Position numbers and translations under genes: made by a program. Of a stretch of DNA of 56,147 bases, positions 32,729 through 40,828 are shown piece by piece. The notes beneath the pieces were generated by a model. The model worked only from the letters and a program-made list of their open reading frames with translations, did no database searches and was not told the origin of the DNA. The stretch covers positions 1 to 56,147 of the forward strand of contig JAQCBR010000010.1 in the NCBI GenBank assembly GCA_027621295.1. The letters are read 5' to 3'. Numbering within the stretch: the first letter of the stretch is position 1; every line of letters starts with the position of its first letter. Source of the stretch: Planctomycetota bacterium (GTDB lineage Bacteria > Planctomycetota > UBA1135 > UBA2386).

Positions 32729-35383
32729 TCAAGCTCGGTAGATGATGCGGACGCTCTGGACGACGACCTGCTGGGCCTGGGCCCGATCGATCAGCATCAG
32801 GATGCGGACGCCGTTCTTCGCGTTGCCGCCGGCCAGACCCGGGCTGGTCGCCCCGCCGAAGTCGCCGACGTAGCGGACCCAGTTGGTCGGACGATCGTTC
32901 GGGTCGGGTTCACCGGTCACCGGGTCGACCTGGAGCGCCTGCACGAAGAACTGCAGGGCTTCGCCCGGAAGTGCCGCGCGCGCCGAGACCGCTGGGTCAT
33001 CGCTGAACAGCACGGGCTGCCCGTCGATCAGCGCGTCGATCTCGTAGCGGGCGTAGATCGGCGGGAAGACCTCGCCGGTGCTCGCGAAGACCGACTGGAA
33101 GCCCGCCTTCTGGTCCTGCTCCTCGAGGAGACCGACGCTGTCGGTCGTCGCCGCGGGGAGAGTCGTGCCGAGATCGGCGAGTGACGGGGCGCTGCCCGCA
33201 CGCTCCAGCCGCACGAAGCCCGGCGAGCCGTTGCCGGCCGACTGGTTCAGCAGGAAGAAGCCGACGAAGACGTTGGTCGCGCCGTTGCCGCCGCGCACGT
33301 CGAGCGTGCCCGACTGCGCGATGTTCCGGCCGGTCTGGAGCAGGATCGAGCCCCCGGAGCCACCGCCACCCGGCGAGGGGACACCGAGCAGACCGAGCGA
33401 GTTCGAGTCGGCCGACGGAGCGCACGCACCACCCTTGGCCTCGACGCGTCCGAGGGCACCGATCGACAGGTTCGCACCGCTGCGGACGAGGATCGCACCA
33501 CCACCGCCTGCGCCCCCACCGCCGGAGCGGTACTTGAACGGGTCGGTCGTCGCCGAGCGCCGCGCGAACGTGGCCTGACTGCCCCCACCGCCGCCGCCGG
33601 CACCGCCGACCAGGAAGTAGTTGCTCGAAACCAGGTTCGACGGGAACGAGAGCAGCGGGAACGCGGAACCGCCCGCCCCGTTCGGACCGCGGTGCGCGGG
33701 CGTCGTGTTCGGGAACGGCGGGAATCCGGTCGTCGCACCGGCGTTCAGACACACGCCGTTCGTGCCGGGGATCAGGAATCCTGCGCCGCCAGCACCCGAC
33801 ACCGCCTCGACCGCGTAGTCCGAACCGATGCCGCCGAAGATCAGCGTCAGCTGGTTGCCGTGCGCCGGCCACATCACCGAGCCACGGCCGCCGGTGCCGA
33901 CCTCCTGACCGCTGTAGGCGTGGCCAGCGGGGAGGTTCAGGTCTTCGCCGTCGTAGCCGTTGAACGAGTTGTAGGTCGCCACGTTGTTGGGCGAGGTCGG
34001 ATCACCGAGGCCATCCGAGCCCCAGGCGCCGTTGCCGCCCTTGCCGCCGCCGGGACCGGCCGCACTGCCGACCTGCCCTTCGCCCGGTGCGCCCGAGGCG
34101 CTGTTCCGGCCGTTGTGGCCTCCGCTGCGGAACTCGCCGTTGCCGAGGATCTGGCCGTCGATGATGCACTCACCGCGGACGAAGATCTGCGCAGGCCGAC
34201 TGCCCTGGAACTCCAGCGTCTGGCCGGCGCGCAGCTCGAAGGTCGAAAAGAAGTAGCGGCCGTCCGTGACCGTCACTTCCTCGTTGAGGAACGAGTCCTC
34301 CTTCTTGGTCAGCAGCTGGCTGTCCGTGTTCCAGATGAAGTGCTGCGCGGTGACCCGCTGCCCGTCCTCGAGGCGGAACTCGCCGTGGCGGCCGTCGCCA
34401 CCGACGGTCGCGAAGGTCGCTTCACCGGCGAGCCAGTCCCCGCCCGAGCGCCCGCGGTCGAGCTGGAGGTCGTTGTCGAAAGAGAACTCGAGCGCGCGCT
34501 CGGAGACGCTGCCACTCTCGACGAGGAACTGGAACGACTGTCGGGTCGCACGCGTGCCCGCGAGGTCGCGGACGCGGGCCGTGACCTCGATCCGCATGCA
34601 AGACTCGGCCGGGAGTTCGGTCGGCGGACGGAAGGTCAGGATCGTCACGCCGCGGATCGTGTCGTTCTCGAGGCGCGGCGAGCCGTTCAGCAGGATGTTC
34701 GCGTCACAGACGCCGTTCGCCGGGCGACCGACGCGGAAGATCACGGGAGCGTCTTCGCCGGTCGAGTTGAAGAACGACGTGCCGTCGATCAGTTCGCTGA
34801 ACTCGAGGACGACAGCGGTGTTGCGGGACGCGCCCGTGGTGACCGCCGGCGTCACGAGGCGCGCGGTCGGCGGACGCTGATCGAGGTCGATGACGCCGCG
34901 GGAGACCCGCAGGTTGCAGCGGTAGTCGGACGCGAGGCGGTCCCCGGCGGTCGACACGAGCGCGGCCGGCGCGTTCGGCCCACCCGTCAGCGAGAGCACG
35001 TATTCGGCGTTCGCATCGAAGCCGAAGAACGTCTGCCCCTGCACGGTGCGGACCTCGGGGACGAAGGTCACGGTGCTGCCGTTGACCACGAATTCCCCGA
35101 CCGGCTCGAGCCCGCTCGACGTCTTCAGCGAGAACGTCGTGAAGTCGACGGACAGCGGGTCGACGTCCTGGCTGAACGAGAAGACCAGCGGCTGGTTCTG
35201 CGCGATGTCGGTGACCGCGCAGCCGCCCGTGATCGTGCAGCCGAGGTTGCAGGAGACGAGGCAGAACGCAGCCTCGTCGGTGCAGGACGGGCTGGCGGTG
35301 CCCCCCGCCGTGCCGCCGGAACATCCAGCGAGGCCGACGATGGCGAGCAGCAGGGTCGGGAGGGTCAGCTTCCGGACAAGCAT
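32729..35383 (-). CDS. Big_5/glycine-rich lipoprotein B
   Basis: 884 aa from the ATG at 35383, preceded by the same GAGGA-ATCG-ATG leader as lipoprotein A. The signal peptide ends VGLAGC (Cys21). The cysteine motif C34-x6-C41-x3-C45-x3-C49-x5-C55 has exactly the spacing seen in A and the shared words FCLVSCNLGCTI and IAQNQP. Ig-like Big_5 segments follow (LVFSFSQDVDPLSV; NTAVVLEFSELIDGTSF). A Gly-rich central region (about 470-730) and a beta-rich C-terminus complete the layout. Overall order and length match A, so the pair arose by tandem duplication, with the Gly-rich part diverging most. Predicted surface lipoprotein; partner unknown. Confidence 0.78.
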   Translation of the reverse strand: MLVRKLTLPTLLLAIVGLAGCSGGTAGGTASPSCTDEAAFCLVSCNLGCTITGGCAVTDIAQNQPLVFSFSQDVDPLSVDFTTFSLKTSSGLEPVGEFVVNGSTVTFVPEVRTVQGQTFFGFDANAEYVLSLTGGPNAPAALVSTAGDRLASDYRCNLRVSRGVIDLDQRPPTARLVTPAVTTGASRNTAVVLEFSELIDGTSFFNSTGEDAPVIFRVGRPANGVCDANILLNGSPRLENDTIRGVTILTFRPPTELPAESCMRIEVTARVRDLAGTRATRQSFQFLVESGSVSERALEFSFDNDLQLDRGRSGGDWLAGEATFATVGGDGRHGEFRLEDGQRVTAQHFIWNTDSQLLTKKEDSFLNEEVTVTDGRYFFSTFELRAGQTLEFQGSRPAQIFVRGECIIDGQILGNGEFRSGGHNGRNSASGAPGEGQVGSAAGPGGGKGGNGAWGSDGLGDPTSPNNVATYNSFNGYDGEDLNLPAGHAYSGQEVGTGGRGSVMWPAHGNQLTLIFGGIGSDYAVEAVSGAGGAGFLIPGTNGVCLNAGATTGFPPFPNTTPAHRGPNGAGGSAFPLLSFPSNLVSSNYFLVGGAGGGGGGSQATFARRSATTDPFKYRSGGGGAGGGGAILVRSGANLSIGALGRVEAKGGACAPSADSNSLGLLGVPSPGGGGSGGSILLQTGRNIAQSGTLDVRGGNGATNVFVGFFLLNQSAGNGSPGFVRLERAGSAPSLADLGTTLPAATTDSVGLLEEQDQKAGFQSVFASTGEVFPPIYARYEIDALIDGQPVLFSDDPAVSARAALPGEALQFFVQALQVDPVTGEPDPNDRPTNWVRYVGDFGGATSPGLAGGNAKNGVRILMLIDRAQAQQVVVQSVRIIYRA

Positions 35384-35746
35384 CGATTCCTCGGAGGCGT
35401 CCACGCGGTTCGATCGGGCTCCGGGCCCCACACGTGTCCGGCGCGCACTTTCGGCGTGCCGCAAACGTGCGGTTCTGGCCCCGGAGTCGGGGGTAAAGGG
35501 GTGGCGGGAGGATAACAGGACGGCCCCGCGGAACCCCACATCGTTTCCGAGGGTCGGCCGGGTTCCCGGGAGGAACCGAGCGCCGATGGCATTGCACGAA
35601 CCATGCCGCCCCCTACCGAGGGCCCGGATCGGGCGCTGGACCCGACTCCGGGGCGGTGGCGACACCCCCGACCGAGCGATTCGGCACACCCTGCGTTCGG
35701 TCGCGAACGGCGTGACGCGCCGACGGGACGGCGCTACACCAACGCC
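35384..35746. promoter_or_regulatory. 363-base divergent promoter region
   Basis: It separates lipoprotein B (minus) from the helical-repeat gene (plus) and must hold both promoters. Visible elements are a palindrome ACACGTGT near 35430, a small hairpin CCGCA/TGCGG near 35460-35473, and CGTTCG/CGAACG (35694-35699, 35704-35709) about 40 nt before the plus-strand ATG. No convincing -35/-10 pair and no gene. Confidence 0.4.
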
Positions 35747-36766
35747 ATGCAAGACCCAGCCCGCCCCGGCGCGAGCCGACTCCTCCCCGCGCTCGCCTGC
35801 GTGGGAGCCCTCGTCGCAGCGGCCGCCTCGACCTGGAATCTCGCCGAGGCCCGACGCATCGGCGCCGAGATCGCAGGGACCAAGGCGGAGCTCGAGACCC
35901 TGTCCCGGACGGTCCGACTGATCCGGATCGAGGGATCGAGCGAGGGGCGCGGCATCGGAGCGATCCTCGAGCAGATCCGATTCTGGGCACCGCAACTGGC
36001 GACCTCCTCGACCCCCCACCCCGCGGCGATCAAGATCGAGGAGAACCTCTGGGAGGCGGTCGACGTGATCGAGGCGCTCGGAGCGAGCGCCTTCGGCCCG
36101 ATCCTGGCCGCCCTCGAATCGCCCGAGGCCCAGGGGGACGAAACCCGGAAGTGGATGCTCCGGGCGGCGCTCCGCGCGGACCCGGCCAAGGCCAAGGCGC
36201 TGGTCGCCTCGGTCGTCCGGGGGACGCGACTCGCACCCTCGCCCCGACTCCGGTTCCTCGCTGCTGACGAACTGCTCGGGCTCGACCAGGAATTCGCCGG
36301 CGACGTGCTGTCCCAGGTCCTGCAGATCGAGTCCGCACAGGGTGTGACCCGCACCGCACCGCCGGGCCTCGCGCCCGAGTACGAGCGGGTGATCGGGACG
36401 AACGCCTTCCCGGACTTCTTCAACTTCATCGAGCGCTTCGTCCGCTCGAAGCACGAGGACGTGCCGGCAGTCCTGCAGATGATCCTCGGCCGGTCGGAGC
36501 ACGACCGGATGACCTACCAGGAGTGCGTCCGCTGGCTGGGCGAGCTCCGCGTCCGCGACGCGCTCCCGCGGATCAAGGATCTCTACGCGACCCCGCCGCG
36601 CGGCGAGTTCAACCCGCTGTTCCTGAACGTCTGCCTGCAGGCGATCGCGGACATCGACGGGCCGGGTGCGTGCGCCTTCTTTCGCGAGGAGCTGCGGCGG
36701 GTCGACGTGCCGGTCGTCTCGACCAAGCTGCAGGACCTGCTCAAGCAGCACTGCGGCGCGAACTGA
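35747..36766 (+). CDS. Membrane-anchored helical-repeat (HEAT-like) protein
   Basis: 339 aa from the ATG at 35747. The frame is open from 35603, but the upstream part is Pro/Arg-rich and not protein-like. One N-terminal membrane helix (about 10-28, LLPALACVGALVAAAAST) leads into a short coiled coil (EIAGTKAELETLSRTVRLI). The remainder is helical: VIEALGASAFGPILAALESP, VRWLGELRVRDALPRIKDLY and IADIDGPGACAFFREEL resemble HEAT/PBS-lyase-like repeats. No catalytic motif is seen. Predicted to face the periplasm as a scaffold. It lies 26 nt before the TatD gene and is probably cotranscribed with it. Family not recognised. Confidence 0.68.
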   Translation: MQDPARPGASRLLPALACVGALVAAAASTWNLAEARRIGAEIAGTKAELETLSRTVRLIRIEGSSEGRGIGAILEQIRFWAPQLATSSTPHPAAIKIEENLWEAVDVIEALGASAFGPILAALESPEAQGDETRKWMLRAALRADPAKAKALVASVVRGTRLAPSPRLRFLAADELLGLDQEFAGDVLSQVLQIESAQGVTRTAPPGLAPEYERVIGTNAFPDFFNFIERFVRSKHEDVPAVLQMILGRSEHDRMTYQECVRWLGELRVRDALPRIKDLYATPPRGEFNPLFLNVCLQAIADIDGPGACAFFREELRRVDVPVVSTKLQDLLKQHCGAN

Positions 36767-36792
36767 ACCCCGCACCCGACCGCGGCGCCCGC

Positions 36793-37590
36793 ATGGATCA
36801 CCGCACCGTGGACGACGAACCCGACGTGCGGCCAGCCCCCGTGATCGACACGCACTGCCACCTCGGGCACGGCGAGGAAGAGCCCGGCACACTGATCGAT
36901 CGAGCTCGGGCGCGCGGCGTGGTCGCATGGGTGGACGTCGGCATCGACGCGACGACTTCGGTCGCCGCCCGAGCCAGGAGCCACGCACTCGCGAACGTCC
37001 GCTTCACGGCGGGGCTCCACCCGTGCAGCGCCGACCAGCTGGACGACGACTGGGCGACGATCGAGATCTGCGCACTGGACCCGCAGTGCGTGGCGGTCGG
37101 CGAGACGGGCTTCGACTTCTACTGGGACCGGTCGACGCCGGCTCGCCAGCGCGAAGCCTTCGAGCGCCATCTCGATCTCGCGCGCCGACTCGACAAGCCG
37201 GTCGTCGTCCACTGCCGGGACGCGTTCGACGCGACGTTCGAGGTCCTCGAATCCCACCGCGACGCCCGAGCGGTGCTGCACTGCTTCGCGGGCGGCGTCG
37301 ACGAGGCGCGCCGCGCACTGGATCTCGGCTGCATGCTGTCGTTCGCAGGCCCACTCACCTATCCGCGCTCGGACGACCTGCGCGCGGCGGCAGCGTTCTC
37401 CCCCGAGGACCGCATCCTCGTCGAGACCGACTCGCCGTTCCTGCCGCCGCAGGGCTACCGCGGCCAACGGAACGAGCCCGCCCTCGTCCGCGAGGTCGTG
37501 AAGGAACTCGCACGCGTGCGCGGGATCGCCGAGGACGCCGCCGCGGACCGGACCACGGCCAACGCACGCCGGACGTTCCGAGGCCTCTGA
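36793..37590 (+). CDS. tatD: TatD-family metal-dependent hydrolase (DNase-like)
   Basis: 265 aa. TatD proteins are cytoplasmic TIM-barrel metal hydrolases with 3'-5' exonuclease activity, implicated in DNA repair. All metal ligands are visible: IDTHCHLG with H21 and H23, GETGFDFYW with the Glu near 100, VVVHCRDA, VLHCFAG and VETDSPFLPP. The length fits the family. The 15-residue Asp/Glu-rich N-terminal extension is unusual but short. No clear Shine-Dalgarno precedes the ATG; the gene may be translated by coupling with the upstream gene 26 nt away. It converges on the glycosyltransferase gene. Confidence 0.92.
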   Translation: MDHRTVDDEPDVRPAPVIDTHCHLGHGEEEPGTLIDRARARGVVAWVDVGIDATTSVAARARSHALANVRFTAGLHPCSADQLDDDWATIEICALDPQCVAVGETGFDFYWDRSTPARQREAFERHLDLARRLDKPVVVHCRDAFDATFEVLESHRDARAVLHCFAGGVDEARRALDLGCMLSFAGPLTYPRSDDLRAAAAFSPEDRILVETDSPFLPPQGYRGQRNEPALVREVVKELARVRGIAEDAAADRTTANARRTFRGL

Positions 37591-37601
37591 CGGGCCTGCA
37601 C

Positions 37602-37625
37602 GCCGACGAGGATCAGGACGTCGGC
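37602..37625. terminator. Bidirectional hairpin overlapping the glycosyltransferase stop
   Basis: GCCGACG (37602-37608) and CGTCGGC (37619-37625) form a 7-bp stem. It spans the 22-nt convergent gap and the minus-strand stop codon at 37613-37615. A second inverted pair, CCGAGGCC (37578-37585) with GGCCTCGG (37637-37644), encloses it, so a larger nested structure is possible. Confidence 0.45.
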
Positions 37626-38791
37626 ACGAGCACGCGGGCCTCGGTGCGCATCGGCAGACGCTGGGGCGCGCGGAAGCCGAGGCGATTGCCGAGGAGCGCA
37701 TCGAACCGATCGCGGACGATCGACGGCGAGAAGCGCGCTTCGTAGGTCGCGCGGGCGGCGCGACCGATCGCATCGAGCTGGTTGGGCTCCCGCGCGAGCC
37801 GCTCCAGGACGAGCGCCGTCTGGCCTGCGTCAGCCATCGGCATGGCGATGCAATCGACTCCCGGCGTGAGGACGTCGCGGAGCGCTTCGGTCCGCGCGGT
37901 GAGCACAGGTCTGCCGTGCGCGAGCGCGTGGACGATGCGGTAGGGAACGGTCCGGGCCACGCTCGGCGAAGGGTCGACCACTCCTCCCACCACTTGCGCT
38001 GCCTCGATCCGCTCGCGGAGCTGGTTCATCGGAAGGAACCCGGCCACGACCTCGACCCGGGAGCCGAGCGCCGCCTTGACCAACCGTCGCGTCACATCGT
38101 CTCCGCCGATCATCTCGAGCCGCGTCGACGGCGAACGCCGCACGGCCTCGATCCAGGTCGCCAGCCCGTGGGACGGGAGCCCCTTGCCGAACAGAAGAAG
38201 CCGCAGGGAAGCTGCTGGATCGTGCTCCGGGACGGGCGAGGCGATCGGGCCGTCCGGATCGCAGATCGGCACGACGCCGAAGCGCGTGCGCGACACGCCA
38301 GTGATCCGCGCCAGGTGATCGGCCTGCGCCGCAGTGTCGACCAGCACGAGATCCGCCGCGCGACAGGCTGCCCGGTCGATCCTCACGAGGGCACGAGGCG
38401 CAGACACGCCGGCCGCCCCCCCGCCGATCCTGTCCATCCACTCCCCTTCGGTTGCGCGGAACAGGTCGAGAACGACCGGTCCTTCGAAGACCGAGCGGAC
38501 CCAGCTGACGGTGAGCGCACCCGGATACGGGACGAGGACCATGTCCAGCGGGCCGCGGGACAGGGCGGCCTTCACCGCAGCTCGCACGCGCGCGCGTGCG
38601 CGACGCATCGCGCCGAGGCGCATCGCCCAGCCTGTGCGTCGACGGCTCGCCGGATCGCCCGCAGTCAGCGGCGCATTCACGAAGCACTCTTCGACTTCGT
38701 GCTCCAGATCGACGAGCGCCTGCACCAGTGACTCGGTGCGAGGCAGACCAGCTGACTCGTCCCAGCAGCCCACGACCAGGACACGCGTCAT
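37613..38791 (-). CDS. Group-1-like glycosyltransferase
   Basis: 392 aa from the ATG at 38791 (GGGGGG ribosome site about 7 nt upstream). The frame extends further upstream, but the codons there are not protein-like. The fold is GT-B, with an N-terminal Rossmann half (MTRVLVVGCWDESAGLPRTE) and a C-terminal half carrying LRLLLFGKG (a phosphate-binding-like loop after the linker), GVVDPSPSVARTVPYRIVHA and LAHGRPVLTARTEALRDVL, the donor-binding pattern of GT4/GT1-like enzymes. The sugar and acceptor cannot be read. It follows the prepilin gene by 187 nt with a terminator between, so pilin glycosylation is only a guess from position. Confidence 0.8.
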   Translation of the reverse strand: MTRVLVVGCWDESAGLPRTESLVQALVDLEHEVEECFVNAPLTAGDPASRRRTGWAMRLGAMRRARARVRAAVKAALSRGPLDMVLVPYPGALTVSWVRSVFEGPVVLDLFRATEGEWMDRIGGGAAGVSAPRALVRIDRAACRAADLVLVDTAAQADHLARITGVSRTRFGVVPICDPDGPIASPVPEHDPAASLRLLLFGKGLPSHGLATWIEAVRRSPSTRLEMIGGDDVTRRLVKAALGSRVEVVAGFLPMNQLRERIEAAQVVGGVVDPSPSVARTVPYRIVHALAHGRPVLTARTEALRDVLTPGVDCIAMPMADAGQTALVLERLAREPNQLDAIGRAARATYEARFSPSIVRDRFDALLGNRLGFRAPQRLPMRTEARVLVPTS

Positions 38792-38941
38792 CGCGCACCC
38801 CCCTGTTCTCCCGGCTGCGTGGTCGACTCGAGGGTCCGCTTCATCAACCGCTCTATCGGGTCGCGCGACGCCGAAGATGAAGCGGCTACACAGGTCGGCC
38901 GGTAACGCAGAACGCGGACCCGAGGGCCCGCGCTCGCTGCG

Positions 38942-38962
38942 CCTCGGGACGAAGTCCCGGGG
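38942..38962 (-). terminator. Hairpin after the prepilin gene
   Basis: CCTCGGGAC (38942-38950) pairs with GTCCCGGGG (38954-38962) over 9 bp, including one G-U, with a 3-nt loop, 16 nt after the prepilin stop at 38979 on the minus strand. Confidence 0.55.
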
Positions 38963-38978
38963 CGATCCGCTGCCGCGA

Positions 38979-39683
38979 TCAGTTCGCGACGATCCAGAAC
39001 TTGCCGTCCTGGGCCGCGACGTCGGCGCGAGCGGTCTGGTGGTCGATGCGACCGGTGTTGCCTTCCGCGAGGAAGCCAGCCACACCTGCGGCCGGGACCG
39101 TGGTCGCACCCGAGTAGGGGTTGGTGTCGTTGCGGGTCGCGAGCACGTCACCGGTCTGGTTGACGAAGAACGCGCGCTTGCCCGAGTTGCCGTAGCTCGA
39201 CGGCCAGGCGTAGCAGCACCACACGACTTCGCAGAGCGCGTTGTCGACGGCGATACCTTCCGCACCACCCGTCGCGTTCTCGGCGAGCGGGGCGGCGTCG
39301 GTGCCCGGCAGATACATCTGGAAGATGTAGCCCGAGCGGGTGACGCGGCTGTCGGCGACGGTGCCGTAGGCAGCGCTCAGCACCGACGGGGTGATGCGCT
39401 CGGTCGCGCTGATCCCACCCGAGGTGCGGATGAAGTCGGTGCCCGACAGTTCGCCGAAATAGCCGAACTCACCGGCGCCGTTGTTGTTCGCGTCGATGAC
39501 GCCCGAGGCCTGACACTGGGCCTGGGCCGACGAGATGGTCTTCAGCGTGGCGATGGCGGCCGATTCGTTGGCGTTCAGACGCGCGCTGAGGAGGTTCGGG
39601 ATCGCAATGGAAGCGATGATGGCGATGATCGCGACAACGATCATCAGTTCGATGAGGGTGAAGCCCTGCTCCCGCTTGGACAT
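38979..39683 (-). CDS. Type IV prepilin / pseudopilin-like protein
   Basis: 234 aa from the ATG at 39683. Prepilin signature MSKREQG then FTLIELMIVVAIIAIIASIA: cleavage is expected after Gly7, with F8 methylated and Glu12 as the +5 residue. The hydrophobic N-terminal helix assembles the filament. The globular part has a cysteine-rich patch (LCEVVWCCYAW) and ends VAAQDGKFWIVAN. The length is that of a large major-pilin-like or type II secretion pseudopilin. It sits downstream of pilT-pilB-pilC and a TPR gene on the same strand, with the processing peptidase at 48084. Which of pilus or pseudopilus it builds cannot be decided here. Confidence 0.88.
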   Translation of the reverse strand: MSKREQGFTLIELMIVVAIIAIIASIAIPNLLSARLNANESAAIATLKTISSAQAQCQASGVIDANNNGAGEFGYFGELSGTDFIRTSGGISATERITPSVLSAAYGTVADSRVTRSGYIFQMYLPGTDAAPLAENATGGAEGIAVDNALCEVVWCCYAWPSSYGNSGKRAFFVNQTGDVLATRNDTNPYSGATTVPAAGVAGFLAEGNTGRIDHQTARADVAAQDGKFWIVAN

Positions 39684-39712
39684 GACTGGGTCGTCTCCGT
39701 TTGGTCTCTTTC

Positions 39713-39735
39713 GAAAAGGAGGAGGCAACGCCTCC
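39713..39735 (-). terminator. Canonical intrinsic terminator after the pilus TPR gene
   Basis: On the minus strand GGAGGC and GCCTCC (39735-39730 and 39726-39721) form a 6-bp stem with a 3-nt loop, followed by TCCTTTTC. It is one of the few hairpins here with a real U-tract. It lies between the TPR gene (stop 39764) and the prepilin, suggesting partial termination before the pilin gene or a separate pilin promoter. Confidence 0.6.
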
Positions 39736-39763
39736 GGTGTGAACTCGTCTCACTCAGCCGTGG

Positions 39764-40645
39764 TCACCGGGCGCCCGGGGGCGTGGCCAGCTCCGCACGC
39801 GGAGTCATGAGCTGCTCGAAGCGCCCGGACTCGTCTCCGGCGACCCAGAGGTCTCGATCGCGCCGGAACCGGCGCTCGACCTCCTGGTCTCCGGTCGCGA
39901 GCGACCGTTCGAGCAGGCTTCCTGCTGTATCGGTGTCCCCGGACCGCAGCTTGAGCCGGGCGAGGAAGTAGTCCTGGAGAGCGCGCCGCCACGGGGACTT
40001 CGGAAGCACGGAGGCCGCCGCATCCAGTGCGCCCATCGCCTCCAGCAGTTGGAACGCGGCCTCGGCGGAGCCGGTCCAAGGCTGGTCCGAGAGCGCGATC
40101 GCGGCGTCGACCGCGTCACGGGCCCGCGAACCCCGGGACAAGAGCCGGACGCGCAGACTCTCCCGGTCGAGCGCGATCAGCTCCGAGTCCGGCGGCGAAG
40201 TCGACTCGAGCACGGCGAGCGCACGGTCGACCTCACCGGCATTCGACCAGGCCTTCGCCTCGTGGAGAGCGAGGAGATCGTGGTGCAGGGGCTCACAGTC
40301 CGATGCGCCGCGCGCCAGGCCGTAGAGTCGTGCCGCCTCGCCGGCATCACCCGACACGAGCGCCAAGAACGCGCGCGTCTCGAGGACGAGCGCCGAGGCC
40401 GGCTCCTGGGCAGCCGCCCGAGAAGCCAGCTCCTCCGCCTCTGCCAGCAGCTCGGCACGGAGCCGGGCCCCGTCGGGAGACGCTGGATCGATCTGCTGGG
40501 CCATCCCCGCGCGGACCGAGGCCGCCCCCACCAGGGTCGGCACATCCGGCACGACTTCACGGAAGCCGAACCAGGCCACGGAGGCGGCGACACCCACCGC
40601 GAGCGGATAGGCAATGAGACGACGGGTGCGTGGCGACAGGCTCAT
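39764..40645 (-). CDS. Membrane-anchored TPR protein in the pilus locus
   Basis: 293 aa. One N-terminal membrane helix (about 10-29, LIAYPLAVGVAASVAWFGF), then helical TPR-like repeats: EELASRAAAQEPASALVLET, AGEAARLYGLARGASDCEP, GEVDRALAVLESTSPP, and SGDTDTAGSLLERSLATGD. No catalytic motif. By position it may serve as a PilF/Tgl-like or assembly TPR protein, but it is inner-membrane anchored and not lipidated, so that comparison is weak. An inverted repeat surrounds its start region. It lies between pilC and the prepilin gene. Confidence 0.7.
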   Translation of the reverse strand: MSLSPRTRRLIAYPLAVGVAASVAWFGFREVVPDVPTLVGAASVRAGMAQQIDPASPDGARLRAELLAEAEELASRAAAQEPASALVLETRAFLALVSGDAGEAARLYGLARGASDCEPLHHDLLALHEAKAWSNAGEVDRALAVLESTSPPDSELIALDRESLRVRLLSRGSRARDAVDAAIALSDQPWTGSAEAAFQLLEAMGALDAAASVLPKSPWRRALQDYFLARLKLRSGDTDTAGSLLERSLATGDQEVERRFRRDRDLWVAGDESGRFEQLMTPRAELATPPGAR

Positions 40646-40648
40646 GAC

Positions 40649-40725
40649 AGGACGGTCCTCAGCGACCTGCCGCTGTCATCGGCTCGATCTGCGCAGAACC
40701 TGAGCGGGCCGGCCTCGACCGTCCT
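40649..40725 (-). promoter_or_regulatory. 9-bp inverted repeat over the TPR gene leader
   Basis: AGGACGGTC (40649-40657) and GACCGTCCT (40717-40725) are perfect inverted copies. On the minus strand the arm next to the start codon contains the only ribosome-site-like AGGA, so pairing in the message could hide it. The arm at 40649 is itself almost palindromic (AGGAC-G-GTCCT, 40649-40659), as expected of a repressor site. Confidence 0.35.
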
Positions 40726-40828
40726 TTCCTCCCGGCCGCTCCGTCGCGCGCCGGGCAGGGTTCGAAGGGGTCCTACGTAGCGAGGTCACGGACTGCGACC
40801 GAGTCGGCCCCCAGCCCGCCCACCGCTC

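Noticed and set aside
30438-35515. Two long plus-strand open frames opposite the Big_5 lipoproteins
   Set aside because: Their Arg/Ala/Asp-rich translations mirror Gly- and Ser-rich codons of the real genes.
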